From Streptomyces yatensis (GTDB lineage Bacteria > Actinomycetota > Actinomycetes > Streptomycetales > Streptomycetaceae), in NCBI RefSeq assembly GCF_018069625.1, contig NZ_CP072941.1, positions 9,610,001 to 9,674,000 on the forward strand: DNA of 64,000 nt, in the 5' to 3' direction. The position numbers and the translations under genes are program-made. Positions 51,809 to 61,060 of the stretch are shown piece by piece. Position 1 is the first letter of the stretch, and each line of letters starts with the position of its first letter. The notes beneath the pieces were generated by a model. That model had not been told where the DNA came from. It worked only from the letters and a program-made list of their open reading frames with translations, and did no database searches.

Positions 51809-54292
51809 CTGCCCCCGCAGCCTCGGATCGCGTGAGGAGGAGCCCACCTCCACGGTCCGGCGCCCGGTGCCCAGTACCCATCCATGGCGTTCGGAGTCCC
51901 ATGCGGACAGCGTCCGCGCGGCCACCCGCACCGTCACCTTCCGCGCCTGGCCGGGCCGCAGATGGACCCGCCGGAAGCCCGCCAGCGCCCGCTCGGCCTG
52001 GTCGAGCGGCAGATCGGGCGAGGGCCCCACATACACCTGCGCCACCTCCGCCCCGGCCCGCCGCCCGGTGTTGCGCACGGTGAAGACCGCCTCCAGCCCG
52101 CTTCCGCGGCGTCGCAGCCGCAGCCCCGCATAGCCGAAGGTGGTGTACGACAGGCCGTGGCCGAAGGGGAAGAGCGGCCGCACGCCCTCGGCGTCGTACC
52201 AGCGATAGCCGACCCGGATGCCCTCGGAGTACTCCGCACGGCCGTTCACCCCGGGGTAGCGCCGGGGGTAACCGGCCATCGGGTGGCGGTCGTCGGAGAC
52301 GGGGAAGGACTGGGTGAGCCGCCCGCCGGGGTTGGCGTCGCCGAAGAGCAGGGCGGTGGTGGCGGCGGCGCCCTCCTGGCCCGGGTAGTACATCTGGAGG
52401 ACGGCGCCGGTGCGGTCCAGCCAGGGCATCGAGGTGCACGAGGAGGTGTTGAGGACCACGGTGGTGCGCGGGTTGGCCCGGGTGACGGCGGCGATCAGCG
52501 CGTTCTGATGGCCGGGGAGGGCGATGGTGGTGCGGTCCCTGCCCTCGGTGGCGTCCTCGTGGGCGAAGAGCACCACACTGTGCGCGGCGCGGGCGGCGCG
52601 CACGGCCTTGTCGACATCGGCGGCGCGCGTGGCCGAGGTGGTGCGGCGCAGCCGGAAGGTCAGCCCCTCCCCGCCGCCCTTGGCGGTGACCTTCAGCCGG
52701 TGCTTCCCCGCCGTCAGCGCGACGGCCGCCCGGCGCACGGCGAGCCCGTCCGGGGCGGCGCTGAGGAAGCCACCGGTGAAGTACTCGCCCAGGCCGGGCC
52801 GGAACGGGAACAGTTCCTCGCCGTCCAGCAGGACCTTCGGGCGGCCGGCGGGCGGGCCGCTGAAGTGCAGGACGAACGTCCACTCATCGGCCTCGGTGAC
52901 GGTGAGGGTGCCGTCGTAGCTCCAAGTCTTCCCCGCCGCCACCTTCCGCTCCTCCAGCCCGGTGGCCGGGGAGAGCGCGGCGGTGGGGAGCTTCTTGCCG
53001 AACACGTCCTCGCCCAGGGCGTACGCCACCCGGGCCCCCTTCCCGGCGCGCTCGCGCATCGCCTCCAGCGGGCTCGCGGCATGGTCGGGGACCACATGGG
53101 CGCTGCCGCCGCCACTGAGGAAGGGGATGGAGCCGGCCGGACCGACGACGGCGATCGACCGGGCGGCGGGCCCGGTCAGCGGCAGTGTGCCGCGCTCATT
53201 GCGCAGCAGGACACCGCCCGCCGTCGCGACCTTCAGCGCGATGCGCGCGCCGGCACCGGGGTCCCGGCCCGGCCGTGGCGGGGCGTTGCCGTCCAGCAGG
53301 CCGAAGCGGTCCATGAGGGTCAGGACGCGGCCGACCGCGCGGTCCACCTCGGCCTCCGGTACGGTTCCGTCGGCCACCGACCTGAGCAGGGCGGCGCCGA
53401 AGTACTTGCCGTCGGGCATCTCCATGTCCAGCCCGGCGCCGAGGGCCGCCGCGGTGCTGTGGGCGGCGTGCCAGTCGGTCATCACCCAGCCGTCGAAGCC
53501 CCAGTCCTCGCGCAGCACGCCCGTCAGCAGCGGCTCGCTCTCACAGGCGAAGGCCCCGTTGACCTTGTTGTAGGCGCCCATGACGGCCCCCGCGCCCGCC
53601 CGTACGGCCGCCTCGAAGCCGGGCAGCTCCGTCTCCCGCATCGTCCGCTCGTCGACGATGACATCGATCGACTCCCGCTCGTGTTCCTGGTTGTTCAGGG
53701 CGAAGTGTTTGACGGTGGCGATCAGGCCCTCGCCCTGGATGCCACGCACCTCCTCGGCCACCAGCTCGGAGGCGAGCAGGGGGTCCTCGCCGAAGGTCTC
53801 GAAGTTGCGCCCGGCGTACGGGGTGCGGATGAGGTTGACCATGGGGGAGAGCAGCACATCCTGGCCGAGCGCGCGGCCCTCGCGCCCGATGGTGCGCCCG
53901 TACTCCCGCGCCAGGGCCGGGTCGAAGGCGGAGGCGAGCAGCACCGGCGCGGGCAGCGCGGTGGCCCGCCGGGTGACCCGTACGCCGGCGGGCCCGTCGG
54001 CGAGGCGCAGCGGGGGAATGCCGAGCCGGGGGACACCGGGGGTGTAGCCCGCCTGCCCGAGGCTGTGGGGATCCTTCGCGCCGTGCAGCAGCGAGACCTT
54101 CTCCTCCAGCGTCATCCGGCCGATGAGCGTGTCCACGCGGGAGGCGGGACCGCTTGCGGGACCGGGCGCGGATCCGGGACCGGAAACGGGCGCGGCCGCG
54201 GCCGCCGGCCATCCGCTTCCACCGGTGGCGGCGACGGCCATCGCCCCTCCCAGGAAGGACAGGGCGGAACGTCGTGACAGGGCGCCCGGCAT
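51785..54292 (-). CDS. Tat-exported GH3 beta-glucosidase with PA14 domain
   Basis: Glycoside hydrolase family 3 enzyme of 835 residues, secreted. The N-terminus SRRSALSFLGG is a twin-arginine signal, with an Ala/Pro/Gly-rich linker to about residue 50. The GH3 (alpha/beta)8 domain runs to about 350, with KHFALNNQEHERE near 195-207 and the nucleophile Asp in WVMTDWHA near residue 270. The second GH3 domain is interrupted by a PA14-type sandwich (about residues 448-550, DEWTFVLHFSGPPAG). A fibronectin-III-like domain ends the protein (about 728-828; HGWVLGTGRRTVEVG). Likely splits beta-glucosides, cello-oligosaccharides or related glycans outside the cell. Confidence 0.88.
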   Translation of the reverse strand: MPGALSRRSALSFLGGAMAVAATGGSGWPAAAAAPVSGPGSAPGPASGPASRVDTLIGRMTLEEKVSLLHGAKDPHSLGQAGYTPGVPRLGIPPLRLADGPAGVRVTRRATALPAPVLLASAFDPALAREYGRTIGREGRALGQDVLLSPMVNLIRTPYAGRNFETFGEDPLLASELVAEEVRGIQGEGLIATVKHFALNNQEHERESIDVIVDERTMRETELPGFEAAVRAGAGAVMGAYNKVNGAFACESEPLLTGVLREDWGFDGWVMTDWHAAHSTAAALGAGLDMEMPDGKYFGAALLRSVADGTVPEAEVDRAVGRVLTLMDRFGLLDGNAPPRPGRDPGAGARIALKVATAGGVLLRNERGTLPLTGPAARSIAVVGPAGSIPFLSGGGSAHVVPDHAASPLEAMRERAGKGARVAYALGEDVFGKKLPTAALSPATGLEERKVAAGKTWSYDGTLTVTEADEWTFVLHFSGPPAGRPKVLLDGEELFPFRPGLGEYFTGGFLSAAPDGLAVRRAAVALTAGKHRLKVTAKGGGEGLTFRLRRTTSATRAADVDKAVRAARAAHSVVLFAHEDATEGRDRTTIALPGHQNALIAAVTRANPRTTVVLNTSSCTSMPWLDRTGAVLQMYYPGQEGAAATTALLFGDANPGGRLTQSFPVSDDRHPMAGYPRRYPGVNGRAEYSEGIRVGYRWYDAEGVRPLFPFGHGLSYTTFGYAGLRLRRRGSGLEAVFTVRNTGRRAGAEVAQVYVGPSPDLPLDQAERALAGFRRVHLRPGQARKVTVRVAARTLSAWDSERHGWVLGTGRRTVEVGSSSRDPRLRGQIEVRHGS

Positions 54293-54446
54293 GGCGTCAC
54301 TCCATCTCTCGCGGCTCGAAGACGTGTGTGTACGCAGGCGTGCTGACGTTGCTTCGGTGTCCGTCGGGTGAACACCGTGCGGACATCACATCACGGGGTC
54401 GGCCGCTCGCCGGTGTGCGCCGGGTTTCGGGATCGAGGTGTCGGGC

Positions 54447-55256
54447 TCAGCGCGCGGCGATCCGCGCGGCCACGCAGAGGTCCTCGTCGCGATAGCCGAG
54501 GCGGGTGTAGAGCCGTTCGGCGGGGGCGTTGTCGGCGAGCTGCCACAGTGTGCAGAAGCCGTGCCGCCGTACGGCGTACCGGGTGAGCCACGAGGTCAGC
54601 GCCGCGCCGAGCCCCTGGCCGCGCTGCCGGGCGTCGGTCGCCACGGACGCCATCAGCGGGGCGCCGCTGTCCCGCAGGCTGCTCAGGGCGCCGCAGGCCA
54701 CCAGCCGCCCGTCCTCGCCCCGGATCCCGGCCCACAGGCTGATACCGGAGGAGCCGGGGCCGGTGGAATGGCCCGGGCTGTGCTCCCGGAGGAAGGTCAG
54801 CAGCTCCTCGTGGTGGCGTTCGCCGAGCTCGACCACGCGCTCCTCACCCGGATGGACGGGCGGCTCGTCCGGTGTCCAGCGGAAGACCCACTCGACCACG
54901 TCGGCGATCGGCAGATGGCGGGCGACCAGGGTGTCGGTGCCGCGGGGGCCCGTGAACTCCTTCACATCGTCGGGAAGGCGCTGTGCCGCGCCCAGCACCA
55001 GTCCGGCGGCGGCCACCGGCTTCCCGACGCTCCACACATGGCCCCGGGAGCCATCGAGCCAGGCCACGGCTCCGGGGCCGGACCAGCTGAGCCGGCCGGC
55101 CGGGCGTCGGCGCGCCGCGCCGAAACGCAGCAGGGCGGAGCCCGGGCGGTCCTCCAGGCCCTGGGTGAACAGATCCGCGGTGCGGGGAGGGAACGTCGTG
55201 GACTGCATCACTTTCGGAAGGGTGAGGAGAAGGGGAGGGGCGGTCCACTGTGACAT
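54447..55256 (-). CDS. GNAT family N-acetyltransferase
   Basis: Acetyltransferase of 269 residues with a long N-terminal half and a C-terminal GNAT domain (about 160-265): ISLWAGIRGEDGRLVACGAL, the acetyl-CoA loop VATDARQRGQGLGAALTSWL near residues 204-223, and NAPAERLYTRLGYRDED near residues 246-262. The N-terminal half resembles a degenerate second GNAT domain. ATG 55256 follows AGGGG; ATG 55208 would drop 16 residues and cannot be excluded. Function and substrate unknown. Confidence 0.78.
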   Translation of the reverse strand: MSQWTAPPLLLTLPKVMQSTTFPPRTADLFTQGLEDRPGSALLRFGAARRRPAGRLSWSGPGAVAWLDGSRGHVWSVGKPVAAAGLVLGAAQRLPDDVKEFTGPRGTDTLVARHLPIADVVEWVFRWTPDEPPVHPGEERVVELGERHHEELLTFLREHSPGHSTGPGSSGISLWAGIRGEDGRLVACGALSSLRDSGAPLMASVATDARQRGQGLGAALTSWLTRYAVRRHGFCTLWQLADNAPAERLYTRLGYRDEDLCVAARIAAR

Positions 55257-55281
55257 ACCGCCCCTGGCCGGGGGCAAATGC

Positions 55282-55314
55282 GGTGGACCCCGCCCGGGAG
55301 GGGCGGGGTCCACC
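55282..55314. terminator. hairpin terminator downstream of the amidase gene
   Basis: GGTGGACCCCGCCC (55282-55295) is perfectly inverted at 55301-55314 around a 5-nt loop. It lies 17 bp past the amidase stop on the minus strand and just before the GNAT start. Confidence 0.88.
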
Positions 55315-55331
55315 GTCACGGGGAGGTGCGA

Positions 55332-56471
55332 TCAGGTGCGGTAGGCGTAGTAGGCCGAGGTCGGGTACGAGGCGATGATGCTGGCCACGGACTTCCGGTA
55401 GGTGTTGACCGAGTGGTACGTCAGATACGGGACCCCGCTGGAGCTGCGGTAGGTGACGACCATGGTGTGGTCCTTGGACCCGTCCTTGTCGAAGTCCATC
55501 TGCATGACGTCGCCGACGCCCATGTAGTAGACGTTCGCCAGGTTGGTGGCCCGCTTGGAGTCCAGCGTGAACCACGACCACTCGTTGGCGCCCACCCAGG
55601 ACGTCGACTGGTACGAGGTGTCGTACCACCAGCTGCGGTAGTCCTCGGCGTCACCGGACTTGTTGGCCCAGCCGCCCGCCTTCAGGGCCTGGCTGACGAA
55701 GTTGGTGCAGTCGCCACCGGCCTCGTTGAACTTCCGGTAGGCGGGGTTGTAGTTCTGCCAGTACTTCTCGGCGTACGAGGCCATCGCCGCGTAGTCGTAG
55801 CTTCCCGCGGGCTTCGTCTGCGGCCGGGACGGCACCGAGGTGGCGGCGGGCGTCGCATCGGGCAGGGCCGTCGTCCTGGCCGCCGCCACCGGCGCCGTGG
55901 CGGGCTCGTTGACCGCCACCGGGCCGTCGTCGGTCGAGGTGAGGCCGGTCAGCTGCCACTTCCCGTCCGCGGTGGCGGCGAAGCTCAGCCGGTGGTGCGC
56001 CTGGAAGCCGGTCGTCGCGGGCTCGTCGCCGCGTATCTTCTTGTAGGCCAGCGTCGTGGTCTCGGTGGCCTGGACGGTGGCGTGCCCGGCCTCGACCCGC
56101 ACCCGGTCCACCGCCACCCGGGTGTCGGCGGATGTGTACGCCTCGCCCAGGGACGCGAGCCGCGCCTTGCGGGTGCGCAGCGCGGACAGCGCGGTGTCCT
56201 CGGTCCGGGTCTGGCCGGCCGACAGCCGGACGTTCTTCTCGGCGAGCGGGGCCGCGCGCCGCACCGACTGCTTGGTGGCCAGCAGCGCCGCCGTGCGCTG
56301 GGTCAGCACCGCGTCGGCCAGGCGCCCGAAGGACTGCGCGGTCGCGGTGTCCACGGTGCCGGCCGCCGCCGGGCCCTCCGCCGCGCTCGCGGCGGAGGCG
56401 GGCAGGACCACGGCGGACAGGGCCGCCGTCAGCACGGCCCCCACGGCGGATCTGAAGGTCGTTGACTTCAC
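55332..56471 (-). CDS. secreted amidase-6-domain protein (papain-like fold)
   Basis: Exported protein of 379 residues. Residues 1-30 form a signal peptide (SAVGAVLTAALSAVVLPASAASA). About residues 35-200 are helical and beta, unassigned. The C-terminal amidase_6 domain (about 225-379) has YDYAAMASYAEKYWQNYNP, the catalytic Cys in GGDCTNFVSQALKAGG near residue 253, a WW-rich stretch, and the His in DHTMVV near residue 335. This family cuts amide bonds in peptidoglycan-like material or peptides. The GTG start follows GGAGGGG. The promoter lies in the gap with the P450 terminator. Confidence 0.82.
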   Translation of the reverse strand: MKSTTFRSAVGAVLTAALSAVVLPASAASAAEGPAAAGTVDTATAQSFGRLADAVLTQRTAALLATKQSVRRAAPLAEKNVRLSAGQTRTEDTALSALRTRKARLASLGEAYTSADTRVAVDRVRVEAGHATVQATETTTLAYKKIRGDEPATTGFQAHHRLSFAATADGKWQLTGLTSTDDGPVAVNEPATAPVAAARTTALPDATPAATSVPSRPQTKPAGSYDYAAMASYAEKYWQNYNPAYRKFNEAGGDCTNFVSQALKAGGWANKSGDAEDYRSWWYDTSYQSTSWVGANEWSWFTLDSKRATNLANVYYMGVGDVMQMDFDKDGSKDHTMVVTYRSSSGVPYLTYHSVNTYRKSVASIIASYPTSAYYAYRT

Positions 56472-56517
56472 GTGTATTTCCCCTCCACACCCCCGGCCCG
56501 GACGGACCGGGGTCACC

Positions 56518-56563
56518 GAATCATCACATGAACTCCGTGTGCGTGGAGGTCATGTGATGATTC
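56518..56563 (-). terminator. long inverted repeat after the P450 gene
   Basis: GAATCATCACATGA (56518-56531) is perfectly inverted at 56550-56563. A further CTCC/GGAG pair lies inside and the loop is about 8 nt. It lies about 60 bp after the P450 stop on the same strand and also just upstream of the amidase start, so it is a terminator and conceivably an operator. Confidence 0.6.
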
Positions 56564-56626
56564 CGGCTGTGCGGAGGCCGGGCAGGCCCGGTGTCATGCG
56601 GGGAGGCCGGATCCCGCCCGGCGTTG

Positions 56627-57850
56627 TCACCAGGTGACGGGCAGCTCATGCGCTCCGTAGATGATCATGTCGCTGCGCATCCGGACCTCCTCCGGGGGCA
56701 CGGCGAGCCGCAGTCCCGGGAACCGGCGGATCAGTCCGCGGTAGCCCGACACCAGCTCGATCCTGGCCAGATGCTGCCCGAGACACTGATGGATGCCGTA
56801 TCCGAAGGCCAGATGGCTGCTGCGGGGACGCCCGACGTCGAGCGTGTCCGGGTCGTCCACCAGCGCCGGGTCCCGGTTGACCGCCGGGACCGAGACGGCC
56901 ACGGACTGGCCCGCCTTGATGGTGACACCGCCGACGACCACGTCCTCCAGCGCGATGCGGACGGGGAAGGCGTTGACGATGCTGAGGTAGCGCAGCAGCT
57001 CCTCGACGGCTGTCGGGAGGAGCGACTCGTCGGCCCGCAGTCGCTCGAACTGCTCGGGCCGGCGCAGCAGGGCGAAGGTGCCGAGGCTGAGCATATTGGT
57101 GGTGGTCTCGTGGCCGGCGATCAGCAGCAGCCCCGCGATACCGCCGATCTCCACGTCATTGAGCTCGTCGACGGCGGTCAGCAGGGAGATCAGATCGTCC
57201 TGCGGCGCCTTGCGCTTGGCCTCGACCAGTGTGCGCAGGAAGTCGTCGAGCGCGGTCTTCCCGGCGACGAACTCCTCGTCGGTGCGGTCCTGGCGGAGCA
57301 GCCGCGCGGCGACGGTCTGGAAGAACTCCCGCTCCTCGTACGGCACACCGAGCATCTCGCAGATCACCAGCGAGGGAATGGGCAGGGCGAAGTGCCGCAC
57401 CAGGTCGGCCGGTTTGCCGGCCGCCTCCAACGCGTCCAGCTGGTTGGCAACGATGTCTTCGACGCGCGCTTCCAGCTCGCGCATCCGCCGCACCGTGAAG
57501 TACCGCGTGAGCTGACCCCGGTAGCGGCCGTGCTCCGGCGCGTCCATGGCCAGGAATGACCCCGCCCCGCTGCTGCGGTCCCGGCGGACCGACTCGGGGA
57601 CCTTCCGCATCGTGTCGTCGCCACGCCAGCGCTCGGCGCTGAACCGGGAATCCCGCAGCACCTCCCGCGCCTCGTGATACCCGGTCACCAGCCAGCCCGC
57701 GCTGCCGCCGGCGAACCTCAGCGGGCTGATCGGTGGCCCGGTGAGCAGCGCACGTGCCGGGTTGACGTAATCGTCCCGCTCGTTCGGATACGAAGGGAGG
57801 TCATGGAGATCTCGGAGGTCGTCATGGGTCGTGGGCATCGGAGCGTTCAC
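56627..57850 (-). CDS. cytochrome P450
   Basis: Soluble bacterial P450 of 407 residues. The I-helix AGHETTTN lies near residues 244-251, the K-helix EELLRYL (ExxR) near 281, and the heme loop FGYGIHQCLGQHLAR near residues 349-363 with the thiolate Cys at about 356. The length and HAL-like N-terminus fit actinomycete class I P450s. The GTG start follows AAGGAG. It is transcribed away from a TetR gene with a shared operator region. No ferredoxin gene is next to it, so electron partners lie elsewhere. The substrate is unknown; TetR control suggests a xenobiotic or secondary metabolite. Confidence 0.92.
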   Translation of the reverse strand: MNAPMPTTHDDLRDLHDLPSYPNERDDYVNPARALLTGPPISPLRFAGGSAGWLVTGYHEAREVLRDSRFSAERWRGDDTMRKVPESVRRDRSSGAGSFLAMDAPEHGRYRGQLTRYFTVRRMRELEARVEDIVANQLDALEAAGKPADLVRHFALPIPSLVICEMLGVPYEEREFFQTVAARLLRQDRTDEEFVAGKTALDDFLRTLVEAKRKAPQDDLISLLTAVDELNDVEIGGIAGLLLIAGHETTTNMLSLGTFALLRRPEQFERLRADESLLPTAVEELLRYLSIVNAFPVRIALEDVVVGGVTIKAGQSVAVSVPAVNRDPALVDDPDTLDVGRPRSSHLAFGYGIHQCLGQHLARIELVSGYRGLIRRFPGLRLAVPPEEVRMRSDMIIYGAHELPVTW

Positions 57851-57917
57851 GATGGCTCTCCTTCGTGATTCCTCGAACTTTCCGGGGGCGAACGTCCCGG
57901 AGCCGTCGGCCGCGGCT

Positions 57918-57955
57918 TTCAGTAGGGAACGCTACCGATAGGGTTCCCTACTGAA
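57918..57955. promoter_or_regulatory. TetR-type operator: 13-bp inverted repeat
   Basis: TTCAGTAGGGAAC (57918-57930) is perfectly inverted as GTTCCCTACTGAA (57943-57955) with 12 bp between. It lies in the 175-bp gap between the divergent P450 and TetR genes and probably covers one or both promoters. Confidence 0.8.
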
Positions 57956-58025
57956 CAGGGGGACGGATCGGCTACCGTACGGATCTGGCCAGGTTTCCGA
58001 ACAACTGGCGGAGAGGGGCACACCG

Positions 58026-58634
58026 ATGCCGCCGCAGCGGTCAAAGACCGTGGAAGCGCTGATCGTCGGGGCGGAGCGGGCGTTCTCCGAACGCGGCTTC
58101 CACGGGGCCTCGATCGGCTACATCTGCCAGTGCGCGGGCAGGACCACCGGGGCCTTCTACTCCAACTACGACAGCAAGCTGAAGCTCTTCCTCGATGTCT
58201 TCCGGCGGCACAGCGACCGCACCGCCGACTACATCCAGGAGCAGATCGCCGAGATGGACACCGGACGGGATCTGGCCCCCCAGCTCGCCCGGACCTTCGC
58301 CGAGATCTTCAACGGCGAGCATCTGAACGTCCGGTGGGTCTTCATCCACCTCGAGTTCCGCCTGATGGCGCTCCGGGACGGCGATGCCGCCGCCGCGCTG
58401 GTGGATCACGAGAAGAGATTCAGCCGCCGCATCGGCACCATGCTGGACGGGCTGTTCGATCGGGCCGGCCACCGGCCCGCCCTGCGAGGCACCGAACTGG
58501 CCACGCTGCTCGGCGCGATGACACGGGGCATCAAACTGGACCGGGGCATCTACGCGATGGGCGGTGTCGACGATCCGCTCTCGGCCGACCAGGTGGCGAG
58601 CGCGCTGGAGGGCCTGTTCCGCTCGGTGGACTGA
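58026..58634 (+). CDS. TetR family transcriptional regulator
   Basis: Repressor-type regulator of 202 residues. The N-terminal HTH (about residues 11-52: EALIVGAERAFSERGFHGAS, TTGAFYSNYDSKLKL) is canonical. The C-terminal ligand domain ends with ADQVASALEGLFRS. ATG 58026 has GGAGAGGGG upstream. Divergent gene order and the long inverted repeat point to autoregulation and control of the P450 gene. A hairpin follows. Confidence 0.9.
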   Translation: MPPQRSKTVEALIVGAERAFSERGFHGASIGYICQCAGRTTGAFYSNYDSKLKLFLDVFRRHSDRTADYIQEQIAEMDTGRDLAPQLARTFAEIFNGEHLNVRWVFIHLEFRLMALRDGDAAAALVDHEKRFSRRIGTMLDGLFDRAGHRPALRGTELATLLGAMTRGIKLDRGIYAMGGVDDPLSADQVASALEGLFRSVD

Positions 58635-58689
58635 GCCCGCGGCCACGTCACGCGCGCCGTCCTCCGCCTGGCCACCGCGGCCGTGGGGA

Positions 58690-58722
58690 GGCCACCGCAG
58701 TCGTCGCCCGCCGGCGGTGGCC
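58690..58722. terminator. bidirectional hairpin between TetR and lipoprotein genes
   Basis: GGCCACCGC (58690-58698) is inverted at 58714-58722. The two flanking genes are convergent, with stops at 58634 and 58739. Confidence 0.55.
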
Positions 58723-58738
58723 TGCGCGTGCCCGAGGC

Positions 58739-59215
58739 TCAGCCCGCCCGGCGGAAGCTGTCGATCGGACCGCCGAAGCCGCCCTCGGGGCCCTTCCAGT
58801 TGATGGCCAGGGCGCCGTCGCCCTTCATCCCCACGGTGCCCTCGCCCCGTCCTCCGTCACTGCCGCCCTTGCACGACAGGGTCAGGGAAGGCTCGTCCTC
58901 GCCGCCCTTCTGGCCGGGCTTCAGCGTGCCGGTGCAGTCGAGCTTCGGCCCCTTCGCCGTGACCTTGCCGTCCGCGATGGTGAGGGTCGCCAGGGCGTCG
59001 TCGGACTTCGCCGCCACGATGGACTTCCAGGACCCGGCCGAACGCTCGATGATCGTGCCCTGGGCCGCCGGGCCCGAACTCGGTGACTGCTGGGCGGACT
59101 GGGTGGCTTCGCCGCTCGGCTTCGATTCCTTCTTCCCGTCGTCACCGTCTCCGCAGCCGCTGACGGCCAGACCGACGATGACCGAAGTGATCGCCATGTG
59201 CACTGCCTTGCGCAC
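58739..59215 (-). CDS. putative lipoprotein, unknown function
   Basis: Exported protein of 158 residues. The lipobox LAVSGC near residues 16-21 follows a short hydrophobic signal (AITSVIVGLAVSG), so Cys21 would carry the lipid. A Ser/Lys/Gln-rich linker comes next, and then a small beta domain with two Cys (LDCTGTL and LSCKGG). The GTG 59215 start has GGGAG with 7-bp spacing. The gene is convergent with TetR and divergent from the PucR-like gene. Family unknown to me. Confidence 0.75.
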   Translation of the reverse strand: MRKAVHMAITSVIVGLAVSGCGDGDDGKKESKPSGEATQSAQQSPSSGPAAQGTIIERSAGSWKSIVAAKSDDALATLTIADGKVTAKGPKLDCTGTLKPGQKGGEDEPSLTLSCKGGSDGGRGEGTVGMKGDGALAINWKGPEGGFGGPIDSFRRAG

Positions 59216-59457
59216 GTGATCTCCCTTTCCCCGTTCAATTGGGCACGTCAACCTAACAGCCCCGCCACGCCCCCCGTACAGCGCCCTGGCCTGCGTGGAC
59301 ACCTCCCCGTCCGGCAGCCCCGCGCCGCGGAACCGGCCCGATGTCCACGGCACTTCACGAGCTCCTGTGAACCGGTCATAAAGTACGGCGGGTGCGCGGA
59401 CCGCCGATCGGTCCGCGCGGCATGGCGACATCGCGGGGGGTGGGGAGGAGCACTGCT

Positions 59458-61014
59458 GTGGAGGCACGGGCGCACACCGGGCGGCTGGACGCATTGCTGC
59501 ACGAGGTGCGGCGGCAGATGAGCCGGGGTACCGGGGCGGATCCGCGGGCGGTCCTCGACTGGCTGGGCCGGCAGATCGACGCCGAAGTCGCGCTGGTCGG
59601 GAGCCAGGGCGCGGTCGAGACCGCCACCGCGCGCTTCCCACGCCAGATCCTGCCCTCGCTCGAGCCGGCGCTGTCCCGGCTGGCCGGTGGCCGGATGGCC
59701 GCGGCGGTCACCGAGAGCGGCGCCTTTCAGGTGCGCTTGGAGGCGCTCGGCCCGCGCGCGCCACGCCCCGTCCTGGTGGTGGCCGGTACCTTGGCGCCCA
59801 GCCGCGAAGCGGCGTCGCTGGTCTCGCACGCCGGGAGCCTCATCGCGCTCCTGGACCGGGCGCAGGACGCGGACACCACCTTCCGCGGCTATCAGTACAA
59901 GGCGCGGCAGCTGCGGTTCGCCGTGTTCAGCGCCCTGCTGGCGGGAGACCTCACACTGGCCCGCCGGATGACCACCGGCGCCGTCCCCGCGCTGCTGGAC
60001 GCCGAACGGCTGCGCGTCTATCTGCTGCACTGCCCTCCGGAGGACCGGGACCGGCTGGCGCAGACCTATCAGGACGGATCGGGCTACCACGGTACGGGTC
60101 TGATGGTGCACTGCCCGGCCTTCAAGGAACACCTCATCTGTCTCGTCGCCGACGGGTCCGGCAACGAGTCCGCCGATGAGGCGGATGGTGAGGCCATCCA
60201 CGATTCCGGCGACGGCCCCGAAGTGGCTGAGGGCCAGGGCACGCTGCTGCGCCGCCTGGTGCGGGACAACCCGCACTACGCGCTGGGCATCAGCAGCCCG
60301 TATCCGCTCGGCGCGACGGCCGAGGCGTACGGGCAGGCCGTGCACGCCCTGGCCGCGGCGCGCCATACGCCCGAGCGGATGGCCGCCTATCTCGGCCGGA
60401 CACCGCTGGTGCCGCTGCTGCCCCGCACCGAGGCGGGCGCCTGGGCCCGTGCCCTGCTGCGGCCACTGGGGTCCACCCCGAGGGCCACCCTCGACATCAC
60501 CCGGCTCGCCGTCACCTTCCCCCGGTCCGCGGTGGCCCGGCTGCTGGACATCAGCCGCAACACCGTCTCCCACCACCTCGGCCGGGTGGAGACGACCCTC
60601 GGCCTGGACCTGGGCGACGTACGCACCCGAGCCGCCCTCGACCTGGCCTTCTGCCTGACCGGCGGGCCGCCGGACGCCGGTCTCGGCACCGAGCGCGGGC
60701 GGCCGGAGCCCACCCTGGACGAGCTGTTGCGCACCGAGCCCGCACACGCCTGGGCGCGGGAATTCCTCCGCCCCCTCCAAAGCAGCCGTGAAAACACCCG
60801 TGGCCGCGATCTGCACGCCACCCTGTGCGCCTGGATCGACGCGAACACCGACGCCCAGCGGACCGCCCGCCGGCTCGGTCTCAGCCGGAACACCGTCAGG
60901 GCCCATCTGCGGGCCGCCGAACACCTGCTCAGCCGTGATCTGCTCACCACCGGCTCCGGGATCCACGACCTGGTGCACGCCCTGCACATCACCGGGCTCC
61001 AGCCGGTGGACTGA
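59458..61014 (+). CDS. PucR/CdaR-like transcriptional regulator with two HTH segments
   Basis: Regulator of 518 residues. A GAF-less N-terminal half (about 1-200) of PucR/CdaR-like sequence is followed by the GGDEF-like part. Two HTH segments are visible: VARLLDISRNTVSHHLGRVE near residues 360-379 and TARRLGLSRNTVRAHLRAAE near residues 471-490, which is unusual because most relatives have one. GTG 59458 follows AGGAG at good spacing; ATG 59422 has no ribosome site. No neighbouring gene gives away the target. Confidence 0.78.
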   Translation: MEARAHTGRLDALLHEVRRQMSRGTGADPRAVLDWLGRQIDAEVALVGSQGAVETATARFPRQILPSLEPALSRLAGGRMAAAVTESGAFQVRLEALGPRAPRPVLVVAGTLAPSREAASLVSHAGSLIALLDRAQDADTTFRGYQYKARQLRFAVFSALLAGDLTLARRMTTGAVPALLDAERLRVYLLHCPPEDRDRLAQTYQDGSGYHGTGLMVHCPAFKEHLICLVADGSGNESADEADGEAIHDSGDGPEVAEGQGTLLRRLVRDNPHYALGISSPYPLGATAEAYGQAVHALAAARHTPERMAAYLGRTPLVPLLPRTEAGAWARALLRPLGSTPRATLDITRLAVTFPRSAVARLLDISRNTVSHHLGRVETTLGLDLGDVRTRAALDLAFCLTGGPPDAGLGTERGRPEPTLDELLRTEPAHAWAREFLRPLQSSRENTRGRDLHATLCAWIDANTDAQRTARRLGLSRNTVRAHLRAAEHLLSRDLLTTGSGIHDLVHALHITGLQPVD

Positions 61015-61015
61015 C

Positions 61016-61060
61016 TGCGCACCGTGCACATATCACGGGTGCACGATGCGCACCGTGCAC
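61016..61060. repeat. TGCGCACCGTGCAC direct repeat after the PucR/CdaR-like gene
   Basis: TGCGCACCGTGCAC occurs at 61016-61029 and 61047-61060, 31 bp apart, right behind the stop codon. Inverted GTGCAC elements lie between them. Function unknown. Confidence 0.55.
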
